Below the pieces are notes generated by a model. The model was not told where the DNA came from and ran no database searches. It worked only from the letters and a program-made list of their open reading frames with translations. Shown here one piece after another: positions 25,498 through 34,822 of a DNA stretch of 64,000 bases. Both the position numbers and the translations under genes were made by a program. Every line of letters starts with the position of its first letter. Position 1 is the stretch's first letter. This DNA comes from Paenibacillus thalictri (GTDB lineage Bacteria > Bacillota > Bacilli > Paenibacillales > NBRC-103111). Location of the stretch: positions 45,381-109,380 of the forward strand of contig NZ_SIRE01000033.1 of the NCBI RefSeq assembly GCF_004307995.1, given 5' to 3'.

Positions 25498-26235
25498 ATG
25501 GCTTCAAGCAAACTGACGCAAGCTGAAGTGGACTTTTATCACGAGAACGGATACCTGCTTCATAACAAACAGCTCTTTAGTCCGGAGAAACTTTCGGAGT
25601 TAAAGGAAATCTTTGAGGAGCAGTGGAGAAAGGTCGGCAAGAAGCTGAACAGCGAGCTGGATACACCTCATTTCCGGGACGAACGTTTGCTTACATTTTT
25701 GCTCGCAGATGAAGTGCTTGATCTTGTCGAACCTCTAATCGGTCCTCATATCGGTTTGTGGTCGAGCCACTTTATTTGTAAAGAACCTTTAGTAGGAAAA
25801 GCTACTCCATGGCATGAAGATTCTGCTTATTGGAACGGCCGGTTAACCCGTTTTGATAAAATAGTAACGATCTGGCTTGCCATCGACCACAGCTGGAAGG
25901 AAAACGGCTGTATGCGTGTTATACCGGGAACGCACCGCAACGGATTTTCGGAATATGAACGTGTTGATACGGCCGATCATATTTTTGAATCGCAAATCAA
26001 GCGTGTTGATGATGCCGAAGCGGTATACTTTGAGCTGCAACCGGGAGAATGCTCTCTGCATGACTCTCGAATTATTCATGGAGCGGCTCCAAATAAAAGT
26101 GAATACCGCCGTTGCGGATACACGATGCGTTATTTTGCGACGGATGCGCTTGTCACTGCGGAGAGGAACAAAAATCATAAGGTTTGGCTTGCCCGTGGCA
26201 GAGACCTGGCAGGCAGCGCTTTTGTGAATGCATAA
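25498..26235 (+). CDS. Phytanoyl-CoA dioxygenase (PhyH) family protein
   Basis: 245 residues. The Fe(II) triad is visible as HED in TPWHEDSAYW (residues about 106-108) and the distal His in RIIHGAAPNKS, with a downstream Arg for 2-oxoglutarate. These enzymes hydroxylate small molecules using O2 and 2-oxoglutarate. Pairing with GH130 and an AraC regulator suggests it modifies a sugar conjugate or secondary metabolite, but the substrate cannot be named. GGAGGGG six bases before the ATG at 25498 sets the start; the GTG at 25483 is rejected. Confidence 0.85.
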   Translation: MASSKLTQAEVDFYHENGYLLHNKQLFSPEKLSELKEIFEEQWRKVGKKLNSELDTPHFRDERLLTFLLADEVLDLVEPLIGPHIGLWSSHFICKEPLVGKATPWHEDSAYWNGRLTRFDKIVTIWLAIDHSWKENGCMRVIPGTHRNGFSEYERVDTADHIFESQIKRVDDAEAVYFELQPGECSLHDSRIIHGAAPNKSEYRRCGYTMRYFATDALVTAERNKNHKVWLARGRDLAGSAFVNA

Positions 26236-26268
26236 TAGTCATTGAATAGAAAAAAAGGGAGATTCAGC

Positions 26269-27282
26269 ATGAATATCGTCAGACATCCCTCCAATCCCAT
26301 CGTCTTTCCAGGGGAGCAGGAATGGAGAAAAATTACTGTGTTTAACCCGGCAGTTATTATCGATAACGGCAAATTTTATATGCTGGAGCGAACCGCCGGC
26401 ACTTTGCGTCCTTTTCAGTGTTATCTGGGACTTCTGGAGAGCGAAGATGGTGTGCATTTCCGGCATGTGTCCGATAAACCGGTGCTTACTCCAGAGCAAT
26501 TAGGTTTTCCATACGGAAGCGTTCAAGATCCCCGTGTAGTGAAAATAGACGGCACTTATTATTTGAATTATGCGCTTCGCCCTTGCTCTATGAGTTATTA
26601 TCCGACAGGCCTAGGGGTGCCGGACAGCTCCAAACCCGATTACCCGGACGGATGGGGAGACGAGGCTGTTCATTGGATGACTCGCTCCAGCATTGCTACC
26701 TCCAAAGATTTAGTTAACTGGGAATTTTTGTGCGATACAACTCCTTTGGACATCAACGATCGCGACAACATTCTTTTTCCTGAAAAAATTAACGGGAAAT
26801 ATGCGCTGCTGCGCAGACCTGAAGAATATATCGGGGAAACGTATGGAACGGAAAAAGCTGCGATGTGGATTACTTTCTCCGATGACCTGATCCATTGGGA
26901 GGAGCCTAGTCTTCTGGCCAAACCGGAGTTTGACTGGGAATTTAAGAAAATTGGCGGGGCAACGCCGCCTGTGCGGACGGACTACGGATGGCTGACGCTT
27001 TACCATGGCGTAGATAAAGACAACATATACCGAGTCGGTGCCATGATGCTTGATTTGGAGCACCCCGAACGTGTGATAGCGAGAATGAAGACACCCGTTA
27101 TGGAGCCGGAAGCTTATTATGAAAAATTCGGGTTGTTCATCCCTAACGTCGTGTTTCCGACAGCTAATGTTGTAAAAGACGGAGTGTTGTATATTTATTA
27201 CGGATGTGCAGATACGTCAATTGGACTTGCGACAGTTTCTTTGCAAGAATTGGCGGAATGTGTGATGCAGCACAAGGTTTGA
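26269..27282 (+). CDS. GH130 family mannoside phosphorylase/mannosidase-like protein
   Basis: 337 residues forming a five-bladed beta-propeller. Family features are NPAVIIDNGKFYMLERTAG, SVQDPRVVKIDGTYYLNY (the Asp of QDPR is the usual catalytic acid position), IGGATPPVRTDYGWLTLYHG and the terminal YIYYGCADTSIGLA. GH130 members phosphorolyse beta-mannosides or hydrolyse beta-1,2-mannosides; the choice depends on basic phosphate-binding residues I cannot place confidently. The start at 26269 follows AAAGGGAG. Cotranscribed with the PhyH gene, 33 bases apart, followed by a terminator. Confidence 0.88.
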   Translation: MNIVRHPSNPIVFPGEQEWRKITVFNPAVIIDNGKFYMLERTAGTLRPFQCYLGLLESEDGVHFRHVSDKPVLTPEQLGFPYGSVQDPRVVKIDGTYYLNYALRPCSMSYYPTGLGVPDSSKPDYPDGWGDEAVHWMTRSSIATSKDLVNWEFLCDTTPLDINDRDNILFPEKINGKYALLRRPEEYIGETYGTEKAAMWITFSDDLIHWEEPSLLAKPEFDWEFKKIGGATPPVRTDYGWLTLYHGVDKDNIYRVGAMMLDLEHPERVIARMKTPVMEPEAYYEKFGLFIPNVVFPTANVVKDGVLYIYYGCADTSIGLATVSLQELAECVMQHKV

Positions 27283-27336
27283 CAGTTATTAATCAGCCAC
27301 CGTGGAATGGGCAATTGAAAAGCGGAAAACCTGAAT

Positions 27337-27383
27337 AACTGACCGATGCAGCTTGTTTTAAGGCTCCATCGGTCAGTTTTTTC
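27337..27383 (+). terminator. Intrinsic terminator after GH130 gene
   Basis: AACTGACCGATG pairs with CATCGGTCAGTT across an 18-nt loop and is followed by TTTTC. Strong terminator for the PhyH-GH130 operon, in front of the convergent carbonic anhydrase gene. Confidence 0.85.
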
Positions 27384-27429
27384 TTTCTACGATTGTCTAC
27401 TGCCGAAGGCAAGAATACCATCTGTGGAA

Positions 27430-28005
27430 TTAGCTCGTTATTGAACCTGTATAGCCATTTTCAATAACGTCTAACTCTCCGGTTTCCGGATCGATCACCA
27501 GGCCATGTACAGGAATTTCCTGGGGAATTAACGGATGGCGCCGGATCACCCCGACACTTTGCCGAACGTTTTCCGCAACAGAATCAAATCCGCGCAGCCA
27601 ATCGTTTAGATTTATTCCGGCATAATCTAAAGTCGAAATCGTCTGTTCGGAAATCCCCCTACTGATCATCTTACGAGTGGTTTCATCCGGATTGATATGA
27701 ACCATGCCGCAATCGTGATGACCCACAACGCAAACTTCATGGGCATTGAGTTCATAAATGGCAACAATAATGCTTCTCATAATACTTCCGAAAGGATGGG
27801 AAACTACGGCACCCGCCGTTTTAAGAATTTTTGCATCCCCATTCCGTAAATTCATCGCTTTAGGCAGTAATTCCGTTAATCTTGTATCCATGCAGGACAC
27901 AACGACTAATTTTTTGTTTGGAAGCTTTGATGTGCGATATTTCTCATATTCCTTGTTTTCAACAAACTTTTTGTTGTATTCAATCATTTCATCTAACAGC
28001 AGCAT
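27430..28005 (-). CDS. Beta-class carbonic anhydrase
   Basis: 191 residues, typical for the short beta class. Zinc ligands are Cys in VVSCMDTRL with its Asp-Arg dyad, and His/Cys in VVGHHDCGM. It interconverts CO2 and bicarbonate in the cytoplasm. On the minus strand, AAGGGAG lies eight bases before the ATG at 28005; a GTG at 28014 would be too close. It stands alone between two sugar loci with no functional link I can see. Confidence 0.92.
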   Translation of the reverse strand: MLLLDEMIEYNKKFVENKEYEKYRTSKLPNKKLVVVSCMDTRLTELLPKAMNLRNGDAKILKTAGAVVSHPFGSIMRSIIVAIYELNAHEVCVVGHHDCGMVHINPDETTRKMISRGISEQTISTLDYAGINLNDWLRGFDSVAENVRQSVGVIRRHPLIPQEIPVHGLVIDPETGELDVIENGYTGSITS

Positions 28006-28351
28006 TTTAGCCACTCCCTTCTATTAATTTGAGGCTCTGAAGCAATAACGAGGTTTCTCTATAGATTACCATATTATATAGAGTCCCGATAAGGGGCTTT
28101 TTTAGTCGTTCCGGGAGAAAGAATTTGCGCGCATGTCGATCCAGTGTGAATTTAAAAGTATATGAATTGTATACAAAGTGTGTTTGTGATATGCTCAACT
28201 GTGTGGCGTGTGCCATGATCCATTTGCCGCGGCCGCGCACATTCATTTGTTTCACAATGAATGAGGGGCAAAGATGGCGGAGCATTTCTATCGGTTGCAG
28301 TCTCGCCGCCTGCCCATCTGGTCATCGTTTATTAAAAGAGAGAGGTGTTCC
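28006..28351. promoter_or_regulatory. Divergent intergenic region, carbonic anhydrase / SDR
   Basis: 346 bases without a convincing gene. It holds a 10-bp palindrome TTGTATACAA (28167-28176) and a perfect 8-bp inverted repeat CATTCATT/AATGAATG (28240-28263, 8-nt loop). An ATG at 28274 in frame with the SDR gene also has GAGGGG six bases upstream, so a 26-residue N-terminal extension of the SDR cannot be excluded. Confidence 0.4.
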
Positions 28352-29353
28352 ATGAGCAAAGTGTTTCTGATCGGGGGACCGGGTAATATCTCGCGTGGCA
28401 CAATCGATTATTTGCTGGAACGCAATAGTGATATCGCCGTATTTACGAGAAATACGGCCGAGAAGCATGTCCGGCAGCCCAACATTCATTACTATGAAGG
28501 TTCGAGAAACGATGCTGATTCGCTTGGCAGGGCGCTGCGCGATTTCGGCGCACAGCTCGTAATCGATACGATCTGCTTCACGCTTCGCGAGGCGGAACAG
28601 CTGTACGAGATCACAAGGGGGCGTATTGCCCATCTGTTGTTCATCAGCACTGTGGATATTTACGGTTATCCGCTCTCCCGATTGCCTTATCGCGAATCCG
28701 ATGACCGCCGGCCTCCGCATGGAGAATATGCAAATAACAAATGGCAGGTCGAACAATTTTACATGGATAAGTATACGACAGAAGTGTTCCCGGTCACGAT
28801 CGGCAGGCCGTCATTGTCCATCGGCCCCCATTTCTGCCCGATGCTGTTTCGCGATTGGGGGAAGTTTGCCGTGCCGCGCATGAAAGCGAACCGTCCCATC
28901 CTCGTACCCGGCGATGGCAATGGATTGATGCATGTAGGCTGGGGCTACGATGTCGGCCGCATGGCCGGCAGAATCATCGGAGACCGGGCAGCCATCGGCA
29001 AGGATTATACGTTAAGCACGCCGCAATGTATAGCGAGGGACGATTACATTTCCTTGTTCACCCGTGAGCTGAAGGTAGACCCGGAGCGGGTTTATATCCC
29101 TTCGCATTATATCGAGACGTTCGCCGGGGTGAACGCTTTGTCCCCGATTCCTCATTTATACCGGCATCATATGGCGTTCTCGCTGGATAAATTTAAGCAC
29201 GATTTCCCGGATTACGAGTGGCTGCCGCTACTTCATGGCGTAAAGGAATTTATTGTGGAAAATGAAGCAAGAAGCGCATTCCCTGATTTGCAAATCGAAA
29301 TTATAGAGGACCGCATCATTGCCGAATGGAAGAAACGTCTCGCCGGATGGTGA
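28352..29353 (+). CDS. Extended SDR NAD-dependent epimerase/dehydratase
   Basis: 333 residues. Rossmann fold with FLIGGPGNISRG at the N-terminus, catalytic YxxxK in GEYANNKWQVE, LLFISTVDIYGYP at the usual Ser/Thr position and GRPSLSIGP. Acts on nucleotide sugars or free sugars; the exact family is not clear. AGAGAGAGG supports the ATG at 28352. It precedes a YesM/YesN pair by 36 bases, so it may belong to that sugar module. Confidence 0.85.
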   Translation: MSKVFLIGGPGNISRGTIDYLLERNSDIAVFTRNTAEKHVRQPNIHYYEGSRNDADSLGRALRDFGAQLVIDTICFTLREAEQLYEITRGRIAHLLFISTVDIYGYPLSRLPYRESDDRRPPHGEYANNKWQVEQFYMDKYTTEVFPVTIGRPSLSIGPHFCPMLFRDWGKFAVPRMKANRPILVPGDGNGLMHVGWGYDVGRMAGRIIGDRAAIGKDYTLSTPQCIARDDYISLFTRELKVDPERVYIPSHYIETFAGVNALSPIPHLYRHHMAFSLDKFKHDFPDYEWLPLLHGVKEFIVENEARSAFPDLQIEIIEDRIIAEWKKRLAGW

Positions 29354-29389
29354 AGGGGGACAAATCGGGATCACTTCGGAGGAGTTAAC

Positions 29390-31153
29390 TTGAGTAAAAG
29401 ATCATCAATCCTTGCGCAAATGATTGCAGGTTTCGGTATGATTCTAGTGGTTGTTGTTACCGCGATCAGTTATTTTTCCTATCGCTACTCTTCGAATGTG
29501 CTCTTGGACAAGTCGACCAAGTATATATTGGAGTCGGTCATCCAGATGAGCGGCAAGCTTGATGGCATGCTGGGGGAATACGACCGGTTGGCGCTGCGAA
29601 TTGCCTATAATCCGATTACCCAAATGAATTTGAAAAATATGAGCGAAGGAGCCCCGCTTACCGTTTTCAGTGTTTCCGAAATGCAGAAAGCGATTACTCA
29701 CGAACAAGGCTATCTCCCTAACGATCTGGTGGTTATGGTGTTGGACAACGGAGCCGACTCACAAACCAACCGCCTTCAAGCCGATGAAAAAAACTGGCTG
29801 TCGCAGCTTGAAACGGAAGGAGGCAGTATGATGTGGACCTCGAACGACCGTATCCCGTTAACGAATCAGACGGTCCAAACGCAGATGGAGCATGGTGTGG
29901 TGGGCATAAGGCCGGTATGGGATTATTATTCGACCAAAACCATAGGATATATCGCGCTTGTCATTCCTGTAGCGGCCACCGAACGAATCATCGGCAGCTC
30001 TTCGGTCAAACCCTCCAATAAAATTCAAGTGATCGATCAGTTTGGGTATGTGGCTTATTCCACGGATCGCAAAGAATTCGGGAACAAAATAGAAAGCGCT
30101 TTCCTCCCGGACATTCGTCAGCGCGACAGCAGCGGCGGCAATATCATCCAGCGTCAAATTGACGGGAAATCGGTATACATATCTTCTTATACATCGCCTT
30201 ATAGTCAATGGACCGTCGTCACTTACATGAATATTGCGGAAGTCGTCGAAGATCTGAATAAGATGCAAAGCAGCATCTTGTTCATTGGTGCTCTAGGTAT
30301 CGCAGCTTCGTTTTGCCTGATTTACTTTTTTTCATGGTCGCTTTGCTTGCCGATCCGTAACTTGGCTTTCCGGTTGACCGGAATCAAGAGGGGGAAGCTG
30401 ACCCCTTATGTGGGCCGGATGAACAACAGGGAGGTTGCCGTGCTTTACGAAAGCTTCAACGAAATGATTCGCGATCTGGAGGAGACCATCACCAAGCTTT
30501 CTTACAAGCAGGTGCGTGAAAATCAAGCCCGGCTCATTGCTTTGAAGGCGCAGTTTCGCCCCCATTTTTTGTACAATTCGTTGAATATTATTTACTTCTA
30601 CGCGATGAACGAGAAGCAGCACAATGTGGCCAAAATGATTATTACACTAAGCGAGCTGCTTCGTTACAGCATTCAGCCCGGCAACGAGTTTGTAGCGCTG
30701 AAGGAGGATCTTGCCCAGCTTGACAGGTTCGTCGAGCTGCAGCGTTACCGGTACGAGGAAAAGCTGCATATGGAGATGAAGGTGCAGGATGAGGTATTAA
30801 ACGTGCCGGTCATGAAGCTGCTGCTTCAGCCTATTGTGGAAAATGCGTTCACGCATGGGCTGGAATCGGTGAAAGGAAGACCTTGGATCATTCAGATCCA
30901 TATTGCCCGGGAAGGCAGCATGCTTCATTTCGTGATCGAAGACAACGGCAGCGGCATGAGCAAGGAACAAATGGAGCAAGCTTTAGAATTTCGAGTGCCT
31001 TTGGAGGTGGACAATACGATGCATTCGGGAGTCGGCCTTCCGAACCTTCAGCACCGTATAAAACTGATTTATGGCGAAACCTACGGCCTTCAATTATGCC
31101 GAAGTCATCTCGGCGGGCTAAAGGTTGAGCTGCTTATTCCTGTTTTCGCATAA
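29390..31153 (+). CDS. Sensor histidine kinase, YesM family
   Basis: 587 residues. Membrane helix at about 10-32, extracellular sensor region, second helix at about 298-322, HAMP, then His_kinase with the H-box FRPHFLYNSLN and HATPase_c boxes ENAFTHGLE, EDNGSGM and GVGLPNLQHRI. It autophosphorylates on His and passes phosphate to the response regulator encoded next. Start is TTG at 29390, five bases after CGGAGGAG. Probable signal: an extracellular saccharide brought in by the ABC importer at 32541-35659. Confidence 0.92.
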   Translation: MSKRSSILAQMIAGFGMILVVVVTAISYFSYRYSSNVLLDKSTKYILESVIQMSGKLDGMLGEYDRLALRIAYNPITQMNLKNMSEGAPLTVFSVSEMQKAITHEQGYLPNDLVVMVLDNGADSQTNRLQADEKNWLSQLETEGGSMMWTSNDRIPLTNQTVQTQMEHGVVGIRPVWDYYSTKTIGYIALVIPVAATERIIGSSSVKPSNKIQVIDQFGYVAYSTDRKEFGNKIESAFLPDIRQRDSSGGNIIQRQIDGKSVYISSYTSPYSQWTVVTYMNIAEVVEDLNKMQSSILFIGALGIAASFCLIYFFSWSLCLPIRNLAFRLTGIKRGKLTPYVGRMNNREVAVLYESFNEMIRDLEETITKLSYKQVRENQARLIALKAQFRPHFLYNSLNIIYFYAMNEKQHNVAKMIITLSELLRYSIQPGNEFVALKEDLAQLDRFVELQRYRYEEKLHMEMKVQDEVLNVPVMKLLLQPIVENAFTHGLESVKGRPWIIQIHIAREGSMLHFVIEDNGSGMSKEQMEQALEFRVPLEVDNTMHSGVGLPNLQHRIKLIYGETYGLQLCRSHLGGLKVELLIPVFA

Positions 31154-31185
31154 TATCGCAACATGGAAGGGAGACCGCGGTTCTG

Positions 31186-32442
31186 ATGAACATTTTGCTT
31201 GTCGACGACGAACCTTATATTTTGCGAAGTCTTCGTGAAATGATTGAAGGAGCCAGGGCGGATTGGCATATCGTTGGCGCTGTAGAGGACGGAGAGGAGG
31301 CCATAAGCGTATTGAAGCGGGAGGAGGTCGATTTAGTCATTTCGGATATCAAGATGCCGGCGCTGGATGGGATACAGCTCATACAGTTCATGCAAAAGCA
31401 TTTTCCAACAACGAAAGTGATTTTATTGTCCGGTTACCAGGATTTCGAGTATGCCCAACAGGCCATCCGGCATGGGGTGACAGAATATATTCTAAAACCG
31501 AGCTCCCTCGAAACGATCGTCCAATCGATAGAGCGCATAGATCTTTTCATCAAAGGGCAGCAAAACAAGCTCAAGCTTCAACGAAGCAGGGAGAAAGAGA
31601 TATTGGAGAAAAGATTGGACGATTTGCTGTTTGATCTCCCTTCCCCTTATTACGACCGGGATTTGTATCCTGCATACGAAAACATCTCCGTATTCACATG
31701 CAGTTTGAGAAATTCGGTTCTTCCTCACGGGTGGCAGGAACCTACGGCTTATTCCGCAATTAAGAACGTCGCCGAAGAATGGTTAGCTTCGTTCGGACAG
31801 TGCTTTGCCATTATTCAAGATCAGCACATCTGCGTCATCGTGTTTCTAAACAAGGCCGAGCCGTTAGGGGAAGAACCCGCCTTGGCTATGATCGCGGAAT
31901 TCCGGCAGACGGTTTCTAAGCTGCTGAAGATCGAGCTTACCGTCGGAGTCGGGCTGGTATGCACCAAGCTGGAAACCCTGAGCAAACATTATAAAGAAAG
32001 CATCCGCGCCCTGGAAGAGGCGAGGCTGAATGGAGCTCATATCGCAAATTCTGGCGAGCTCCAAGAGGAAATGCTGGTGCCGGGCCATCTGGAGCAAACG
32101 TATGAGGTCAAAAAAAACCGCCGGGTTATCGAAATTGTGCTGGCTCAAATGGAAAACAGGCTGAAAGAAGATTTATCGCTAAAAACGCTGGCGGAGATTG
32201 TGTATTTAAATCCGACGTACCTCGGCAGAATTTTTAAGGAAGAGACCGGCGAGAACTTTTCCAATTACTTGATCCAGCTCCGTATGAATAAAGCGAAGCA
32301 ACTGCTGGGCAACCCTTGCCTGAAAGTGTATGAGGTGTGCGAAGAGATCGGGTACAGCGATCCGGCCCATTTCACGCACGTATTCAAAAGAACCGTAGGC
32401 GTGACCCCGCATGAGTATAAAACAAGAGCACAGATCAATTAG
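31186..32442 (+). CDS. Response regulator, YesN family (receiver + AraC HTH)
   Basis: 418 residues. Receiver domain at 1-120 with LLVDDE, phosphoacceptor Asp in ISDIKMPALDG, and LSGYQDFEYA; central linker; C-terminal AraC HTH at about 320-415 (LSLKTLAEIVYLNPTYLGRIF, then IGYSDPAHFTHVFKRTVGVTPHEY). Partner of the preceding YesM kinase, 32 bases upstream, and most likely activator of the importer operon that begins 98 bases downstream. Confidence 0.93.
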   Translation: MNILLVDDEPYILRSLREMIEGARADWHIVGAVEDGEEAISVLKREEVDLVISDIKMPALDGIQLIQFMQKHFPTTKVILLSGYQDFEYAQQAIRHGVTEYILKPSSLETIVQSIERIDLFIKGQQNKLKLQRSREKEILEKRLDDLLFDLPSPYYDRDLYPAYENISVFTCSLRNSVLPHGWQEPTAYSAIKNVAEEWLASFGQCFAIIQDQHICVIVFLNKAEPLGEEPALAMIAEFRQTVSKLLKIELTVGVGLVCTKLETLSKHYKESIRALEEARLNGAHIANSGELQEEMLVPGHLEQTYEVKKNRRVIEIVLAQMENRLKEDLSLKTLAEIVYLNPTYLGRIFKEETGENFSNYLIQLRMNKAKQLLGNPCLKVYEVCEEIGYSDPAHFTHVFKRTVGVTPHEYKTRAQIN

Positions 32443-32540
32443 TTACAAATGCACAAGATTTATCATTTCTACCCCCTACATTTCATTTGCACGAAATTGG
32501 ATAATAAATTCGAAGAACATAATCCAAGGGGTGAATTATT

Positions 32541-33854
32541 TTGAAAAAATGGAACGTTTCTTTAATGTCCATGCTCATGTTAACAAGTATTGTTTCCGGA
32601 TGCAGCGGCGGTTCGCCGAATGCCGGGGCGAATGATGCCGGCAAACCGCAGGAGAGTGCGCCCAAACCGTCAGGCGCCAGCAAGGTGACCATTGACTTTT
32701 GGGTGGCGACAGGAAATCAGGAGACGGCGGTCAAGAACGCGGCCGAAGACTTTAAAAAACTGAATCCGAATATCGAAGTGAAAATCACAAGCCATGCAAC
32801 GGATCCGCATAAGGAGGCGCTTAAGGTTGCCGCCGCTTCCGGAACGCTTCCGGACGGTTGGTTTAACTGGGGCGGCTCTCTGGGTTCGTATTTCCCTGAG
32901 AACGGTTTCAGCCTGGATTTGACGGAATACGCCAAGCAAAACAACTGGAGCCAGAAATATGTGAAATCGGCCATGGATTTGGCTACGTTTAAAAACCAAT
33001 TATCGGGTGTCCCTTTTCACATTTACGGAATGGGCGTATTTTACCGCAAAGACGTATTCGAAAAACTCGGCCTGAAGCCGCCGGCGACGTTCCAGGAATT
33101 TGAGGATCTTATGGCCAAATTAAAGGCGGGAGGAATTACGCCCATTTCCTCAGGAGGCAAGGGCGGATGGATGCCGATGCGGTTTATGGAAGGGGTCATT
33201 GAGCATTTTGCGGGCCCTGACTTGCACGATAAGCTTGGCAAAATGGAAGCGTCATGGAATGATCCGGCGGTCGTCAAAGCGTATCAAAAATGGAAAGAAT
33301 GGTCGGACAAAGGGTATTTCCCAAAAGGTTTCTTAACACTGGAACCGTCGGAGGCCAAAATCGCGCTGTACAAAGGAACGGCGGCCATGATGCTGGAGGG
33401 ACCGTGGTTTGACGGCAACGTAATCGCCGACCAGCAGAACCCGGAATCGTTCGGATATTTTAGTTTGCCGACGGATCAAAACCCGAACCGAGTTTCCAGT
33501 TTTGTCGAGATGTTTCAAATCAACAAAAAATCGCCGAAGGAAAAGCAGGAGGCAGCGATCAAATTCGCGGAATATATCACCTCCATAGACAATGTGAAGA
33601 AGAACGGGGAAGTGCTTGGAGCCCCTATGGCGACCATCGACGCTCCGTTATCCGATAAGCTGATCCATGTGCCGCAAATCGTCGAAGGCCTTAAAAAAGG
33701 CGTCTATCTTGTAACAGACCAGGCGCTGCCGCAGGAAATTGTGCAGAAATTTTTCCAGGCTCAGGACTCTATCGTAACCGGTGAGATGACGCCGGAGGCG
33801 GCCGCCAAATTTATGCAGGATGAAGTGGTTAAATACCAAGCCAAAGCGAAGTAA
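32541..33854 (+). CDS. Extracellular solute-binding lipoprotein, family 1
   Basis: 437 residues. Signal peptide MKKWNVSLMSMLML... with lipobox VSGC, then a family-1 sugar-binding domain (LTEYAKQNNWSQKY, GVPFHIYGMGVFYRKDVFEKLG, a maltose/multiple-sugar binder pattern). Start is TTG at 32541 behind AAGGGGTG. It serves the permeases at 33925 and 34823. The glycosidases that follow are of the GH140-like class, suggesting apiose-containing or similar plant side chains as ligand. Confidence 0.92.
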   Translation: MKKWNVSLMSMLMLTSIVSGCSGGSPNAGANDAGKPQESAPKPSGASKVTIDFWVATGNQETAVKNAAEDFKKLNPNIEVKITSHATDPHKEALKVAAASGTLPDGWFNWGGSLGSYFPENGFSLDLTEYAKQNNWSQKYVKSAMDLATFKNQLSGVPFHIYGMGVFYRKDVFEKLGLKPPATFQEFEDLMAKLKAGGITPISSGGKGGWMPMRFMEGVIEHFAGPDLHDKLGKMEASWNDPAVVKAYQKWKEWSDKGYFPKGFLTLEPSEAKIALYKGTAAMMLEGPWFDGNVIADQQNPESFGYFSLPTDQNPNRVSSFVEMFQINKKSPKEKQEAAIKFAEYITSIDNVKKNGEVLGAPMATIDAPLSDKLIHVPQIVEGLKKGVYLVTDQALPQEIVQKFFQAQDSIVTGEMTPEAAAKFMQDEVVKYQAKAK

Positions 33855-33924
33855 AACCGGCGGTTGACGGACGGAGCGGCATGTTTAGAATAGCCGCTCC
33901 GTCCCGCGGGAAAGGAGGCACCGT

Positions 33925-34794
33925 TTGAAGTCAAAGCATGCGCAGCCTGTATTGTTTTTATTGCCCGCTTTGCTCATTTATTTGACCGTTATCGTATCCA
34001 CGTCGATCTATTCTTTGTATTTAAGCGTATTTCGCTGGAACGGGGTCAATTCGCAGAAAGCATTTGTCGGCATTCAGAATTATGCAGATCTCTTTACGAA
34101 AGACGCCATTTTTATATCGGCCTTAAAAAATAATTTTTTGTGGGTGGCCGGCTCCTTGTTATTTACGATGACTTTCAGCTTATTAATTGCCGTCGTGTTG
34201 AACCGCCAATTTCGCGGCAGAGTGTTTTTTCGCAGCGTATTTTATTTTCCGTACATTTTATCCGGCATCGTCGTTTCGTTAATGTGGTCTTGGCTGTACC
34301 ATCCGACAATGGGATTTTTTAACGATCTGCTGACCCGTCTCGGGTTTGAAACGTTGGATTGGCTGGCCGATCCCAAGCTGGCATTAGGCTCCGTATTTGT
34401 CGCTTCCCTCTGGCATTCCCTGGGAGCGCCGATGGTGCTGTTTATGGCGGGGCTGCAAAGCATCCCGCAGGATCCTTATGAATGCGCCAAAGTGGAAGGA
34501 GCTAACGCGCTCCAATCGTTTTTTTACATTACGATCCCGCTGCTGAAGGAAACGTTCGTGATTGTGTTTGCGACAACGTTGATCGGTGCGATGAAGGTGT
34601 TTGATACGATCTATGCGATGACAGGAGGAGGGCCTGCGCAGAAAACGCAAGTTCTGGCTTCATGGATGTATTTTCAAACGTTCCAGTTCAATAACCTGGG
34701 GATGGGGACGGCGATCTCGTGGGTGCTTGTCATCATCGTTATGCTCATTACGATCCCGTATGTGCTTCACATGTCGAAAAACTCGCACGTATAA
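33925..34794 (+). CDS. Sugar ABC permease, MalF/UgpA type
   Basis: 289 residues, six membrane spans. EAA loop YECAKVEGANALQSFFYITIP in two parts (YECAKVEGAN, ALQSFFYI). Start is TTG at 33925 after AAAGGAGG. First permease of the second importer. Confidence 0.92.
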   Translation: MKSKHAQPVLFLLPALLIYLTVIVSTSIYSLYLSVFRWNGVNSQKAFVGIQNYADLFTKDAIFISALKNNFLWVAGSLLFTMTFSLLIAVVLNRQFRGRVFFRSVFYFPYILSGIVVSLMWSWLYHPTMGFFNDLLTRLGFETLDWLADPKLALGSVFVASLWHSLGAPMVLFMAGLQSIPQDPYECAKVEGANALQSFFYITIPLLKETFVIVFATTLIGAMKVFDTIYAMTGGGPAQKTQVLASWMYFQTFQFNNLGMGTAISWVLVIIVMLITIPYVLHMSKNSHV

Positions 34795-34822
34795 GAAAGA
34801 AGGTTGGAAAGGATTCATGCCT

